A DNA stretch of 64,000 nucleotides from Humibacillus xanthopallidus (GTDB lineage: Bacteria > Actinomycetota > Actinomycetes > Actinomycetales > Dermatophilaceae): contig NZ_VFQF01000001.1 in assembly GCF_006717145.1 (NCBI RefSeq), forward strand, positions 1,550,001-1,614,000. Direction: 5' to 3'. A program made the translations under genes and the position numbers. Below are positions 1-8,485 of the stretch, in pieces. The notes below the pieces were generated by a model. It saw only the letters and a list, made by a program, of their open reading frames with translations, did not search any database and was not told the origin of the DNA. The number at the start of each line of letters is the position of its first letter. Position 1 is the first letter of the stretch.

Positions 1-867
1 CTGGGACGCGGAGACCGTGAGGGAGCACCGATCGCCGGGGACGAGCTCGGGACCGGGGTCGACGGTGAAGGTCGTGGGACCGCCCGAGACCGCCGTGTCT
101 ACCGCCCCCACCGCGGCGCAGTAGAGGCCGAACGCCTCCTGCGGAGCCGTGACGGGCTCGGAGAAGGTCACGGTCAAGGACGAGGAGACCCCGACACCCG
201 TAGCCCCTGAGGCAGGCGAGCTGGCGGACACGCGGGGGGCCAGGTCGGTGGACGGTTCGCTGTCGACGGAGTGGCTGCCCAGGCCGTCGAAGGTGTCGAC
301 GGCATAGCCGTCCCACTGCGCCGACGGGTCGAAGGCGTCGCCGCCGTTCGGGTCGCCCGCCGTGACGGACGCCTTGCGGCGCAGCGTGTTGTCGGCCGTT
401 GACGTGAGGCCGCTGCCCCACTCGGTGCCGGGATCGAACCCGATCTGGCCGATGACGTCGACCGGGGTCGCGCCCTTGACGAGGGCGATGGCGTCGTCCC
501 CGTTGAAGAGCGAGGCCCCGGTCGTCTGGTCGGCCTGGGCGAGGATCGCTGCCGACGCCGCCGACGATGCGAAGACGAAGACGTCGCCGTCCGCGACCGT
601 GCCGGACAGCGCGAAGGTCGTCGCCGTCGTCGAGCCGTTGAAGTACATCCGAAGGCTGTAGGCCGACATGTTCACCGTGGCGCCGGTGCCGTTGTAGATC
701 TCGATCGCCTTGTTGTTGCTCGAGCCCTCGACGTACTCGCTGATCAACAGCTCGCTCGGGGCGGCCGACGCGGTCGGCGCGGCCGCGACGAAGGGGACGA
801 TCCCGACGGCGAGTGCGGCGGCTGTGGCCCCCGCGACCCGACGCAGGACAGGACGTGACAAAAGCAT
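1..867 (-). CDS. Secreted lamin-tail-domain protein, N-terminal part (3' end outside window)
   Basis: The frame is open from ATG at 867 to the window edge (289 codons), so only the N-terminal part is seen. A strong Shine-Dalgarno (AGGGAGGAAT) lies just upstream. Residues 1-36 form a Sec signal peptide (basic start, hydrophobic core, AAAPTASA cleavage region). Residues about 38-165 look like a lamin tail domain: [20 protein letters not shown], then [12 protein letters not shown] and a [14 protein letters not shown] segment. Residues from about 215 start an Ig-like domain of the SbsA type ([20 protein letters not shown]). In actinobacteria this order is usual in large extracellular ExeM/NucH-type nucleases, but the catalytic domain is outside the window, so that function is inference. 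Confidence 0.8.
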   Translation of the reverse strand, partial: MLLSRPVLRRVAGATAAALAVGIVPFVAAAPTASAAPSELLISEYVEGSSNNKAIEIYNGTGATVNMSAYSLRMYFNGSTTATTFALSGTVADGDVFVFASSAASAAILAQADQTTGASLFNGDDAIALVKGATPVDVIGQIGFDPGTEWGSGLTSTADNTLRRKASVTAGDPNGGDAFDPSAQWDGYAVDTFDGLGSHSVDSEPSTDLAPRVSASSPASGATGVGVSSSLTVTFSEPVTAPQEAFGLYCAAVGAVDTAVSGGPTTFTVDPGPELVPGDRCSLTVSASQ

Positions 868-912
868 GTGATTCCTCCCTGGGGACCGGCTCCTCGGCGC
901 GGTCTGCCGGTC

Positions 913-918
913 ACCCTA
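913..918 (-). promoter_or_regulatory. Candidate -10 element of the lamin-tail gene
   Basis: Read on the minus strand this is TAGGGT, a TANNNT-type actinobacterial -10 hexamer. It would place transcription start near 906 and give a leader of about 40 nt containing the strong Shine-Dalgarno. No convincing -35 is visible. The rest of 868-1027 holds nothing else I can name. Confidence 0.35.
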
Positions 919-1027
919 GACCGGTGCGGTGACGTGCGCGCGTCGGAGCGATGCCCCGTTTGTCTGCCGCCCGGTGAACGTCACGTGACAGCAGCGGTCG
1001 TGGGCCCTGCCCCAGCCCTGCCCCCAG

Positions 1028-1969
1028 TCACACCCCCGGCCACACCCCCGGCCACGCCTCCAGCCGCCACCGGCTGACGAAGCGCCGCGGGCGCCCGTCG
1101 ACGGGGTCGTCGAACGCCAGCTCGGCCGCGAGCAGCTGGAGCGGGTCGCTGAAGTCGTCGTCGGCCACGGCGCGGTCGACGGGATACAGCGGGTCTCCAG
1201 CGATGGGGATGCCGAGACCGCTGAGCTGGCAGCGCAGCTGGTGCGTGCGGCCGGTGCGCGGCGTGAGTCGGTAGAGGCCGAGCTCGCCTGCCGTGTCGAC
1301 GAGCTCGACGAGGGTCTCGGCGTTGGGCCGCTCCCCCGGCACCTCTCGGGCCTGGTGGGTGCCGTGCTCCTTGACGAGGTGCGTGCGCCGCACGAGCGGC
1401 AGGTCGAGCTCGGCCCGGAGCGGCGCGACGGCGAGGTAGGTCTTGTGGACGAGCCCGGCAGCGAAGAGCTGCTGGTAGGCACCGCGCCAGCGCTGCTCGG
1501 TCGTCAGGAGCAGCACGCCGGCGGTCGGCCGGTCGAGCCGGTGCGCGGGGGCCAGCCGGGGCAGACCGGTCAGCACCCGCGTGCGGGCCAGGGCACTGTG
1601 CACGACGTGGCGACCGCGCGGCATCGTCGACATGTGGTGCGGCTTGTCGACGACGACGAGCCGCTCGTCGCGGTGCAGCACCACGACGTCGGCGGGGGGC
1701 ACGTGCTCCTCGGGGAGCTCGCGATGGGCCCAGACCACGGAGCGCGGCACGAACGGCGCATCAGCGGGCACCGGCTGACCGGCCACGTCCACGAACTCCC
1801 CTGCTGTGAGCATCCGGTCGATCTCGTCCGCCGTGAGGCCGGCCGCGAGCCGCTCCACGAGGTGGTCGCGCAGGGTCAACCAGGGCCCGCCCTGCGGCAT
1901 ACGGAAGCGTTGGGCGTCGACCCCGTCGCGCGGCGGGAGCGGCGACGCCGGCACGCCGCCGCGCGCCAC
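1028..1969 (-). CDS. RluA-family RNA pseudouridine synthase
   Basis: This enzyme isomerises specific uridines in RNA to pseudouridine. The catalytic signature is HRLDRPTAGVLLL, whose Asp is the nucleophile in the RluA/RsuA superfamily. The downstream RTGRTHQLRCQL block is also typical. No S4 domain is seen, unlike the RluD-type paralogue at 6817-7749, so the target is not clear. It starts with GTG at 1969, directly after the TGA of the winged-helix gene, so it is the third gene of a dnaE operon. The C terminus ends in a short PGVW duplication encoded by tandem copies of a GGCCACACCCCC-like unit next to the stop codon. 313 aa. Confidence 0.88.
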   Translation of the reverse strand: MARGGVPASPLPPRDGVDAQRFRMPQGGPWLTLRDHLVERLAAGLTADEIDRMLTAGEFVDVAGQPVPADAPFVPRSVVWAHRELPEEHVPPADVVVLHRDERLVVVDKPHHMSTMPRGRHVVHSALARTRVLTGLPRLAPAHRLDRPTAGVLLLTTEQRWRGAYQQLFAAGLVHKTYLAVAPLRAELDLPLVRRTHLVKEHGTHQAREVPGERPNAETLVELVDTAGELGLYRLTPRTGRTHQLRCQLSGLGIPIAGDPLYPVDRAVADDDFSDPLQLLAAELAFDDPVDGRPRRFVSRWRLEAWPGVWPGV

Positions 1970-3076
1970 TCAGGCCTCCTCGACGCGGACGACCTCGACA
2001 GGCTGACCGACGAAGCGGCCGTAAGCCGTCGCCACCGTCTCGACCTCGCGCCACCGTGCCGCTGTGAGCGGGGCGAACGGCGCCACCCGCACGTCGACCC
2101 GCCCGGAGCGCGCCTGCCTGCGCCACGTGCCCGCGACCTCGCCGTCGACGACGAGCGTCGGCGAGAAGACCATGTTGCGGCCCGGGACGACCTTGACGAC
2201 GTGCTCCGCCGGAAGGCTGACGTCACGCGACTTGTAGCCGAGGAGCAGCTCGTCCCACTGCGGGAGCAGGTGCACGCCGGTCGGGCCCTCGGGCACCGGG
2301 CGCGCGTCGACGTGCGTCAGCCACTGGGTGCCGTCGACCTCCTCCCGCACGATGCGGTCCGCGACGAGCGCGAGCGCCTCACGGGTCAGGCCCAGCGGCT
2401 TCAGCAGCCAGCCGGCGAGGTCCTTCTCGGTGACCGGGCCGTGGCTGCGCACGTAGCGCTCGGCGACCGTCGCGAGACCCTCCTCGCGCGAGGGGGTGCG
2501 CGAACGCGGCACCCAGGCGTCGATGAGCACGAAGCTCGGCTGCCTGCCGATGAGGGGCCCCTGGCAGATGAGGCCGGTCATGCAGTGGTGCCCGACGAGA
2601 TGGTAGGCGCGCTGGTCGCTCGGGTCGATGCCGTGCTCGACGAGGAGCGCGATGACGTCGGGCCTGCTCATCGGCTCGCGCAGGTGCTCCTCGAAGAGGC
2701 GTCCGGCGAGCTCGACGTGAGTCTCGGCGAGGCCGAGCTGGCGGTAGCGGGTGGCGAGGGCCGTGCCGTGGGGGGCCGCGAGGAGGCGGCACATCCAGCG
2801 GGCGTCCTCGGCCGGCACCCAGTGGATCGTCCCGCGCATCGGCCACGTGCGCACGACCTCCCGGGCGCGCACGGCGTCCTCGACCTGCGCGGCCGTGAGC
2901 CCGGAGCGCACGCCGAGCGACCACGCCCCGCTCGCGTAGTCCTGCGCCTGCAGGGCGCCGAGGGCGCGGGCGACGGCGAGGGCCGACGTCGGCGCCTCGG
3001 CTGAGCCGAGGGCGGGCGCGAGCCCGAGCGCCGCCATCCTCGCCCGGCGCAGGCGCCGACGCTCGGCCGACGTCAT
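1970..3076 (-). CDS. Winged-helix DNA-binding protein, HTH_42 (AlkZ/YcaQ) superfamily
   Basis: The 368-aa product matches the HTH_42 winged-helix family. Diagnostic segments are VVRTWPMRGTIHWVPAEDAR near residue 80 and a GTQWL block in the C-terminal part. This superfamily includes the DNA glycosylases AlkZ and AlkX/YcaQ, which repair crosslinks and bulky alkylated bases. A Q-A-Q triplet (GALQAQDY, near residue 45) matches the QxQ-type catalytic motif of those enzymes, so a base-excision role is plausible but not proven. The start overlaps the dnaE stop by one base (TGATG), showing translational coupling to the replicative polymerase. It may instead be a non-catalytic family member. Confidence 0.75.
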   Translation of the reverse strand: MTSAERRRLRRARMAALGLAPALGSAEAPTSALAVARALGALQAQDYASGAWSLGVRSGLTAAQVEDAVRAREVVRTWPMRGTIHWVPAEDARWMCRLLAAPHGTALATRYRQLGLAETHVELAGRLFEEHLREPMSRPDVIALLVEHGIDPSDQRAYHLVGHHCMTGLICQGPLIGRQPSFVLIDAWVPRSRTPSREEGLATVAERYVRSHGPVTEKDLAGWLLKPLGLTREALALVADRIVREEVDGTQWLTHVDARPVPEGPTGVHLLPQWDELLLGYKSRDVSLPAEHVVKVVPGRNMVFSPTLVVDGEVAGTWRRQARSGRVDVRVAPFAPLTAARWREVETVATAYGRFVGQPVEVVRVEEA

Positions 3077-6000
3077 CAGGTGAGGCAGGCCGGACCGAGC
3101 AGGGCCTTGAGGTCGCCGAAGAGCGCCGACGTCGCGTTGACGCGGAGCGAGTCGTCGAGCGACATGAGCACCGACCGGCCGGGCTGGGTGAGCCGCACCT
3201 GCACCTCCGTGGCGCCCGGGTGCTCGCCGAGCACCCGCTTGAGGCTCTCGGCGACGGCCGGCGTGACGCGCCCCAGCGGGAGGCTCAGCACGACGGGACC
3301 CCGCGGACCCTCCTTGATGTCGGGGATGGTCAGCTCCTGGGCGAAGATCGAGATCGAGTCGTCGCGGGCGCTGACCCTGCCCTTGATCGCGCAGACGGTG
3401 TCCTGCGCGAGCATCGTCGAGTACGTCATGTAGGCCGACGGGAAGAAGAGGCACTCGATGGCGCCGTCGAGGTCCTCGACCGTGGCGATCGCCCAGAGGT
3501 CGCCCTTCTTCGTGCGCTTGAGCTGCAGGCTCGTGATGAGCCCGGCCACGGTCACCGGTGTGCCGTCGGGCTTGCCCTCGTCGCCGAGCAGCGAGGCGAT
3601 CGGGGTGTCGGCGTGCGTGGCGAGGATGTGCTCGATGCCGAAGAGCGGGTGGTCGGACACGTAGAGGCCGAGCATCTCGCGCTCGAAGGAGAGCAGCGTG
3701 GCCTTGTCCCACTCGAGGGGCGGCACCGGCGGCAGGCCGTCGAAGGCGCCGGGGCCGCCGGCGTCGGTGGCCTCGTCCATGCCGAAGGAGCCGAAGAGGC
3801 TGTCCTGGCCGATGGCCTCCTGCTTCTTCACCTCGACGAGCGCGTCGATGTAGCGCTCGTGCACCTCGACCTGACCCCGGCGGCTCTCGCCGAGGGAGTC
3901 GAAGGCGCCGCCCTTGATGAGTGACTCGATCGTGCGCTTGTTGCAGACGACGGCAGGCACCTTGGAGAGGAAGTCCTTGAAGGAGGCGAACGCGCCCTTC
4001 TCCTCGCGGGTGCGGATGATCGCCTCGACGACGGGCAGACCGACGTTGCGGATCGCCGCGAGACCGAAGCGGATGTCGGTGCCGACGGCGGCGAAGTTCG
4101 CGATCGACTCGTTGACGTCGGGCGGGAGCACCTTGATGCCCATGTGCCGGCACTCGTTGAGGTAGAGCGCCGACTTGTCCTTGTCGTCGCGCACGCTCGT
4201 CAGCAGCGCCGCCATGTACTCGGCCGGGTAGTTCGCCTTGAGGTAGGCCGTCCAGTAGGAGACGAGGCCGTATGCCGCCGTGTGCGCCTTGTTGAAGGCG
4301 TAGTCCGAGAACGGCACGAGGACGCCCCACAGCGCGGCGATCGAGGCCTCGTTGAAGCCCTGCGCCTTCATGCCCTCGCTGAACGGGACGTACTCGGCGT
4401 CGAGGACCTCCTTCTTCTTCTTACCCATGGCCCGGCGCAGCAGGTCGGCGTTGCCGAGCGTGTAGCCGGCGAGCTTCTGCGCGATCTCCATGACCTGCTC
4501 CTGGTAGATCACCAGGCCGTAGGTCATGCCGAGGATGGGGTCGAGGGCCTCGATCATCTCCTGCTGGAGCTTGCCCTTCAGCTGCGGGTCGAGCGGGATG
4601 AGCTCCTGCTTGCCGTTTTTGCGCAGGGCGAAGTTCGTGTGGGCGTTGACGCCCATCGGGCCCGGTCGGTAGAGCGCGAGGGCGGCCGAGATGTCCTCGA
4701 AGTTGTCGGGCTGCATGAGGCGCAGCAGCGCCCGCATGCCGCCGCCGTCGAGCTGGAAGACGCCGAGGGTGTCGCCGCGGCCGAGCAGGGCGTAGGTCGC
4801 CGCGTCGGTCATGTCCTTGGAGAGGGCGTCGAGGTCGATGACCTCGTCGCGGTTGAGCTCGATGTTCTCGAGGGCGTCGTCGAGGATCGTGAGGTTGCGC
4901 AGCCCGAGGAAGTCCATCTTGACGAGGCCGAGCGACTCGCAGCTCGGGTAGTCGAACTGCGTGATCATCTGGCCGTCCTGCAGGCGGCGCATGATCGGGA
5001 TGACGTCGATGAGCGGCTCGCTGCTCATGATGACGCCGGCGGCGTGGACTCCCCACTGGCGCTTCAGGCCCTCGAGGCCGAGGGCGGTAGCGACGACCTC
5101 CTGGGCGGCGGGGTCCTCGTCGTGCACGGCACGGAAGTCGGCGGCCTCGTTGTAGCGCTTGTGCTGCGGATCGAAGATGCCGGCGAGCGGGATGTCCTTG
5201 CCCATGATGGCCGGCGGCATCGCCTTGGTGAGCTTCTCACCCATGGAGAAGGGGTGGCCGAGCACGCGGCTCGCGTCCTTGACCGCCTGCTTGGCCTTGA
5301 TCGTGCCGTAGGTGACGATCTGCGCGACGCGCTCCTCGCCGTACTTCTCGGTGACGTAGCGGATCACCTCGCCACGCCGGCGCTCGTCGAAGTCGACGTC
5401 GAAGTCGGGCATCGACATGCGCTCGGGGTTGAGGAAGCGCTCGAAGATGAGGCCGTGCGGCACCGGGTCGAGGTCGGTGATGCCCATCGCGTAGGCGCAC
5501 ATCGATCCGGCGCCCGAGCCGCGGCCGGGCCCGACGCGGATGCCGTTGCGCTTGGCCCAGTTGATGAAGTCGGCGACGACGAGGAAGTAGCCCGGGTAGC
5601 CCTTGGAGACGATGACGTCCTCCTCGAAGGCCGCCTGCTTGCGCGCGTAGTCGGGCACCCCCTCGGGGAAGCGGCGCTGCAGGCCGGTCTCGACCTCCTT
5701 GATGAACCACGACGTCTCGTCCTCACCCGGAGGGCAGGGGAAGCGCGGCATGTAGCGCCCCTCGCCCTCCTCGAAGGAGACCTCGCAGCGCTCGGCGATC
5801 AGCAGCGTGTTGTCGCAGGCCTCGGGCAGCTCGCGCCAGAGGTGGCGCATCTCGGCCGCGGACTTGAGGTAGAAGTCGTCGGCGTCGAACTTGAACCGGT
5901 TGGGGTCCATGAGGGTCGAGCCCGACTGGACGCAGAGCAGGGCGGCGTGGGCCTTGGCGTCCTCGGCCCGCGTGTAGTGCAGGTCGTTGGTCGCGACGAG

Positions 6001-6666
6001 CGGCAGGCCGAGGTCGCGGGCGAGGCGGATGAGGTCGCGCTGCGTGCGCCGCTCGATCTCGAGGCCGTGGTCCATGAGCTCGACGTAGACGTTCTCCGGA
6101 CCGAAGATGTCGCGCAGCTCCCCGGCGACCTCGCGCGCCTCGTCGTACATCCCGAAGCGCAGCTTGGTCTGGATCTCGCTCGACGGGCACCCGGTCGTGA
6201 CGATGAGGCCCTTGCCGTAGGTGGAGAGCAGCTCACGGTCGATACGGGGCCACTTCGTGTACACCTGGTCGAGCGAGGCGATCGAGCTCATCCGGAAGAG
6301 GTTGTGCATGCCCTCGTTGTTCTGGGCGAGCATCGTCATGTGGGTGTAGGCGCCGCCACCGGAGATGTCGTCGCGGCCGCCATCACCCCAGCTGACCTTC
6401 GTGCGGTCGGAGCGGTGCGTGCCGGGCGTGATGTAGGCCTCGACGCCGATGATCGGCTTGACCCCCGTGCCCTGCGACTTCTTCCAGAACTCGTAGGCGC
6501 CGAAGACGTAGCCGTGGTCGGTTGTCGCGAGGGCCGGCATGCCCATCCGCGCCGCCTCGCTGAAGAGGTCGCCGATGCGGGCCGCCCCGTCCAGCATGGA
6601 GTACTCCGTGTGCACGTGAAGGTGCACGAAGTTCTGGTCAGGCTTCGGGGCGGCGTGGGTCGACAT
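3076..6666 (-). CDS. dnaE: DNA polymerase III alpha subunit
   Basis: This is the catalytic subunit of the replicative DNA polymerase (C family), 1196 aa, the usual length. An N-terminal PHP domain begins with HLHVHTEYSMLDGA (residue 15) and a TTDHG motif. The palm carries GPGRGSGAGS and the catalytic PDFDVDFDERRRGEVIRY near residue 420. An OB fold lies near residue 1035-1070 (VTVAGLITSLQLKRTKKGD). I chose the ATG at 6666, which gives the conserved MSTHAAPK start. It has no good Shine-Dalgarno, but a TAGACT hexamer ends 8 nt upstream, so the mRNA is probably leaderless. The winged-helix and RluA genes follow in the same operon. Confidence 0.97.
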   Translation of the reverse strand: MSTHAAPKPDQNFVHLHVHTEYSMLDGAARIGDLFSEAARMGMPALATTDHGYVFGAYEFWKKSQGTGVKPIIGVEAYITPGTHRSDRTKVSWGDGGRDDISGGGAYTHMTMLAQNNEGMHNLFRMSSIASLDQVYTKWPRIDRELLSTYGKGLIVTTGCPSSEIQTKLRFGMYDEAREVAGELRDIFGPENVYVELMDHGLEIERRTQRDLIRLARDLGLPLVATNDLHYTRAEDAKAHAALLCVQSGSTLMDPNRFKFDADDFYLKSAAEMRHLWRELPEACDNTLLIAERCEVSFEEGEGRYMPRFPCPPGEDETSWFIKEVETGLQRRFPEGVPDYARKQAAFEEDVIVSKGYPGYFLVVADFINWAKRNGIRVGPGRGSGAGSMCAYAMGITDLDPVPHGLIFERFLNPERMSMPDFDVDFDERRRGEVIRYVTEKYGEERVAQIVTYGTIKAKQAVKDASRVLGHPFSMGEKLTKAMPPAIMGKDIPLAGIFDPQHKRYNEAADFRAVHDEDPAAQEVVATALGLEGLKRQWGVHAAGVIMSSEPLIDVIPIMRRLQDGQMITQFDYPSCESLGLVKMDFLGLRNLTILDDALENIELNRDEVIDLDALSKDMTDAATYALLGRGDTLGVFQLDGGGMRALLRLMQPDNFEDISAALALYRPGPMGVNAHTNFALRKNGKQELIPLDPQLKGKLQQEMIEALDPILGMTYGLVIYQEQVMEIAQKLAGYTLGNADLLRRAMGKKKKEVLDAEYVPFSEGMKAQGFNEASIAALWGVLVPFSDYAFNKAHTAAYGLVSYWTAYLKANYPAEYMAALLTSVRDDKDKSALYLNECRHMGIKVLPPDVNESIANFAAVGTDIRFGLAAIRNVGLPVVEAIIRTREEKGAFASFKDFLSKVPAVVCNKRTIESLIKGGAFDSLGESRRGQVEVHERYIDALVEVKKQEAIGQDSLFGSFGMDEATDAGGPGAFDGLPPVPPLEWDKATLLSFEREMLGLYVSDHPLFGIEHILATHADTPIASLLGDEGKPDGTPVTVAGLITSLQLKRTKKGDLWAIATVEDLDGAIECLFFPSAYMTYSTMLAQDTVCAIKGRVSARDDSISIFAQELTIPDIKEGPRGPVVLSLPLGRVTPAVAESLKRVLGEHPGATEVQVRLTQPGRSVLMSLDDSLRVNATSALFGDLKALLGPACLT

Positions 6667-6674
6667 CGTGGATG

Positions 6675-6680
6675 AGTCTA
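6675..6680 (-). promoter_or_regulatory. -10 element of leaderless dnaE
   Basis: Minus-strand TAGACT with 8 nt between it and the dnaE ATG. Actinobacterial transcription normally begins 6-8 nt after the -10, which would put the transcription start at or next to the start codon. This supports both the start choice and leaderless translation. No clear -35 is seen. Confidence 0.55.
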
Positions 6681-6692
6681 AGCCTCGCCGAC

Positions 6693-6734
6693 GACACCCC
6701 TCGGCGTGTCGCGTCGGGGTGTCGCCGGCACCCC
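6693..6734 (-). terminator. Overlapping GC hairpins between rluD and dnaE
   Basis: GACACCCC (6693-6700) can pair with GGGGTGTC (6716-6723). Alternatively GGGGTG (6716-6721) pairs with CACCCC (6729-6734) around a 7-nt loop. The two folds share one arm and are mutually exclusive. Position downstream of the rluD stop suggests a terminator for the rluD operon. There is no U-run, so function is uncertain. Confidence 0.35.
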
Positions 6735-6816
6735 GCACGCGACCGCGGACGATGCGCCGCACGACCCGGACGGCATACGCTGCAAGGGTTTGAGGGTGAG
6801 GTCGAAGGTGAAGGTC

Positions 6817-7749
6817 TCAGAAGCTCGCGACGATGTCGAGGGCCCGCTGGAGGTCCTCCGGGTAGGGGCTCTCGAAGTGGACGTACTCCCCCGTGCCTGG
6901 GTGCTCGAAGCCGAGACCGACGGCGTGCAGCCACTGCCGCTCGAGCTTCAGCCGCGCCGCGAGCTTGGGGTCGGCGCCGTACATGAGGTCCCCGCAGCAC
7001 GGGTGGTGCAGCGCCGCGAAGTGCACCCGGATCTGGTGCGTGCGGCCGGTCTCGAGGTGGATGTCGAGCAGGCTCGCGTGCCGGAAGGCCTCGATCACCT
7101 CGTAGTGCGTGACCGACGGCTTGCCGTTCTTCATGACCGCGAACTTGTAGTCGTGGCCGGGGTGGCGGCCGATCGGCGCGTCGACGGTGCCGACGACGGG
7201 GTCGGGCAGGCCCTGGACGAGCGCGTGGTAGGTCTTGTCGACGGTGCGGCTGCGGAAGGCCTGCTTGAGCCGGGAGTAGGCCGTCTCGCTCTTCGCGACC
7301 ACCATGAGGCCCGACGTGCCGACGTCGAGCCGGCTCACGATCCCCTGACGCTCCGGCGCGCCGGACGTCGAGATGCGGTAGCCCGCCGCGGCGAGGCCTG
7401 AGACGACGTCCGGGCCGACCCAGCCGACGCTCGGGTGGGCCGCGACGCCGACCGGCTTGTCGACGACGACGATGTCGTCGTCGTCGTGGACGATCGTCAT
7501 GCCGGGCACCGGCTGGGCCACGACCTCGAGGCCGGGCCGCTCCTCGGGCCGCGGCAGCGACACCTCGAGCATGGAGCCGGCGACGAGCCGCTCGGACTTG
7601 TTGACGGTCTTGCCGTCGAGGCTGATGTGCCCGTCGGCGGCGAGGTCCGCGGCCTTGGTGCGCGAGACCCCGAAGAGGCGGGCGACGCCGGCGTCGACCC
7701 GCTCACCCTCGAGTCCGTCGGGCACGAGAACGGTGCGCACGTCAGGCAC
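6817..7749 (-). CDS. rluD: 23S rRNA pseudouridine synthase, RluD type
   Basis: 310-aa pseudouridine synthase. An S4 RNA-binding domain covers about residues 10-75 ([20 protein letters not shown]). The catalytic RluA domain follows, with [16 protein letters not shown] carrying the nucleophilic Asp near residue 137, and [15 protein letters not shown] downstream. By family it modifies helix 69 of 23S rRNA. The GTG start at 7749 overlaps the lspA stop (GTGCCTGA), and lspA-rluD is a very common actinobacterial pair, so the two are co-translated. An upstream in-frame extension through lspA is rejected because it would simply read over that gene. Confidence 0.92.
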   Translation of the reverse strand: MPDVRTVLVPDGLEGERVDAGVARLFGVSRTKAADLAADGHISLDGKTVNKSERLVAGSMLEVSLPRPEERPGLEVVAQPVPGMTIVHDDDDIVVVDKPVGVAAHPSVGWVGPDVVSGLAAAGYRISTSGAPERQGIVSRLDVGTSGLMVVAKSETAYSRLKQAFRSRTVDKTYHALVQGLPDPVVGTVDAPIGRHPGHDYKFAVMKNGKPSVTHYEVIEAFRHASLLDIHLETGRTHQIRVHFAALHHPCCGDLMYGADPKLAARLKLERQWLHAVGLGFEHPGTGEYVHFESPYPEDLQRALDIVASF

Positions 7750-8485
7750 GGTCACCACCGTCCTCGGAGCCTGCGCCGGCGCGCTCGGACTCCGCCTTGG
7801 CGGCGCGCACGTCACGGTCGCGGCGTCCGTCGACCCCGATGCCGAGCAGGGCGAGCAGCACGATGAGCAGGGCTGCGCTGACGATCCAGATGTCTGCGAC
7901 GTTGCCGATGAACCACCGGTTGTAGTCGAGGAAGTCGACGACGTGCCCCTGACCGCCGCCCGGCGGACGCACGAAGCGGTCGGTGAGGTTGCCGAGGGCT
8001 GCCCCGAGGAGCAGCCCGAGGGCGATGGCCCACGCGCGTGAGCCAAGACCCTTCGCGACGAAGACGATGGCAACGAGCACACCGACCGCGATCGCCGTCA
8101 TGACCCACGTGTTGCCGGCGCCGAGCGAGAGCGCTGCACCCGGGTTGCCGATCAGCTTGAGACGGATGAAGTCACCGATGAAGGGGCGGGCCAGGCCGTC
8201 GGCCAACGCGTTGAGGGCGACAGCCTTGCTCACCTGGTCGGTGACGTAGGCGGTCACGGCCACGATCGCGAGCAGCGCGAAGAGGCGTCTGCGTCTGCGG
8301 CTCGAGGGCCGCCCCTCGTCGGCGGCCGGCTCGGCCTCCTGTGGGCTATCCGCGGGGGTATGCCGCGTGGCGCCCTCGGGCGCGCCGGCGGGCTGGTCGT
8401 CGGGGCTGGACGCGCCGTCGACGCCCTCGAGGGGCGTCGACGTGGCGGGGTCCGGGGTCAGTGGCGAGCGTGCTTCTCCTGGCAT
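7742..8485 (-). CDS. lspA: Lipoprotein signal peptidase (signal peptidase II)
   Basis: LspA removes the signal peptide from diacylated prolipoproteins in the membrane. The catalytic aspartates are visible in GNLTDRFV and in the [11 protein letters not shown] segment, and four transmembrane helices are recognisable. The first begins near residue 70 ([20 protein letters not shown]). The N terminus has about 65 extra residues rich in Pro, Glu, Asp and Ala before that helix, longer than most LspA proteins. The ATG at 8485 overlaps the end of the upstream TraR-like gene by 28 nt. A later start close to the first helix cannot be excluded. The protein would process lipoproteins such as the one at 38882-39754. 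Confidence 0.93.
   Translation of the reverse strand: MPGEARSPLTPDPATSTPLEGVDGASSPDDQPAGAPEGATRHTPADSPQEAEPAADEGRPSSRRRRRLFALLAIVAVTAYVTDQVSKAVALNALADGLARPFIGDFIRLKLIGNPGAALSLGAGNTWVMTAIAVGVLVAIVFVAKGLGSRAWAIALGLLLGAALGNLTDRFVRPPGGGQGHVVDFLDYNRWFIGNVADIWIVSAALLIVLLALLGIGVDGRRDRDVRAAKAESERAGAGSEDGGDRA

Noticed and set aside
868-1077. 69-codon frame near the window start
   Set aside because: No ribosome site, repeat-derived Pro/Ala end, and it lies across a likely promoter.
1241-3004. 587-codon plus-strand frame opposite the RluA and winged-helix genes
   Set aside because: Arg/Glu/His-rich shadow with no motif.
4144-6675. 843-codon open frame on the plus strand opposite dnaE
   Set aside because: Codon-position GC mirrors the dnaE frame, the product is Val/Glu/Arg/His-rich without motifs, and dnaE is certain here.
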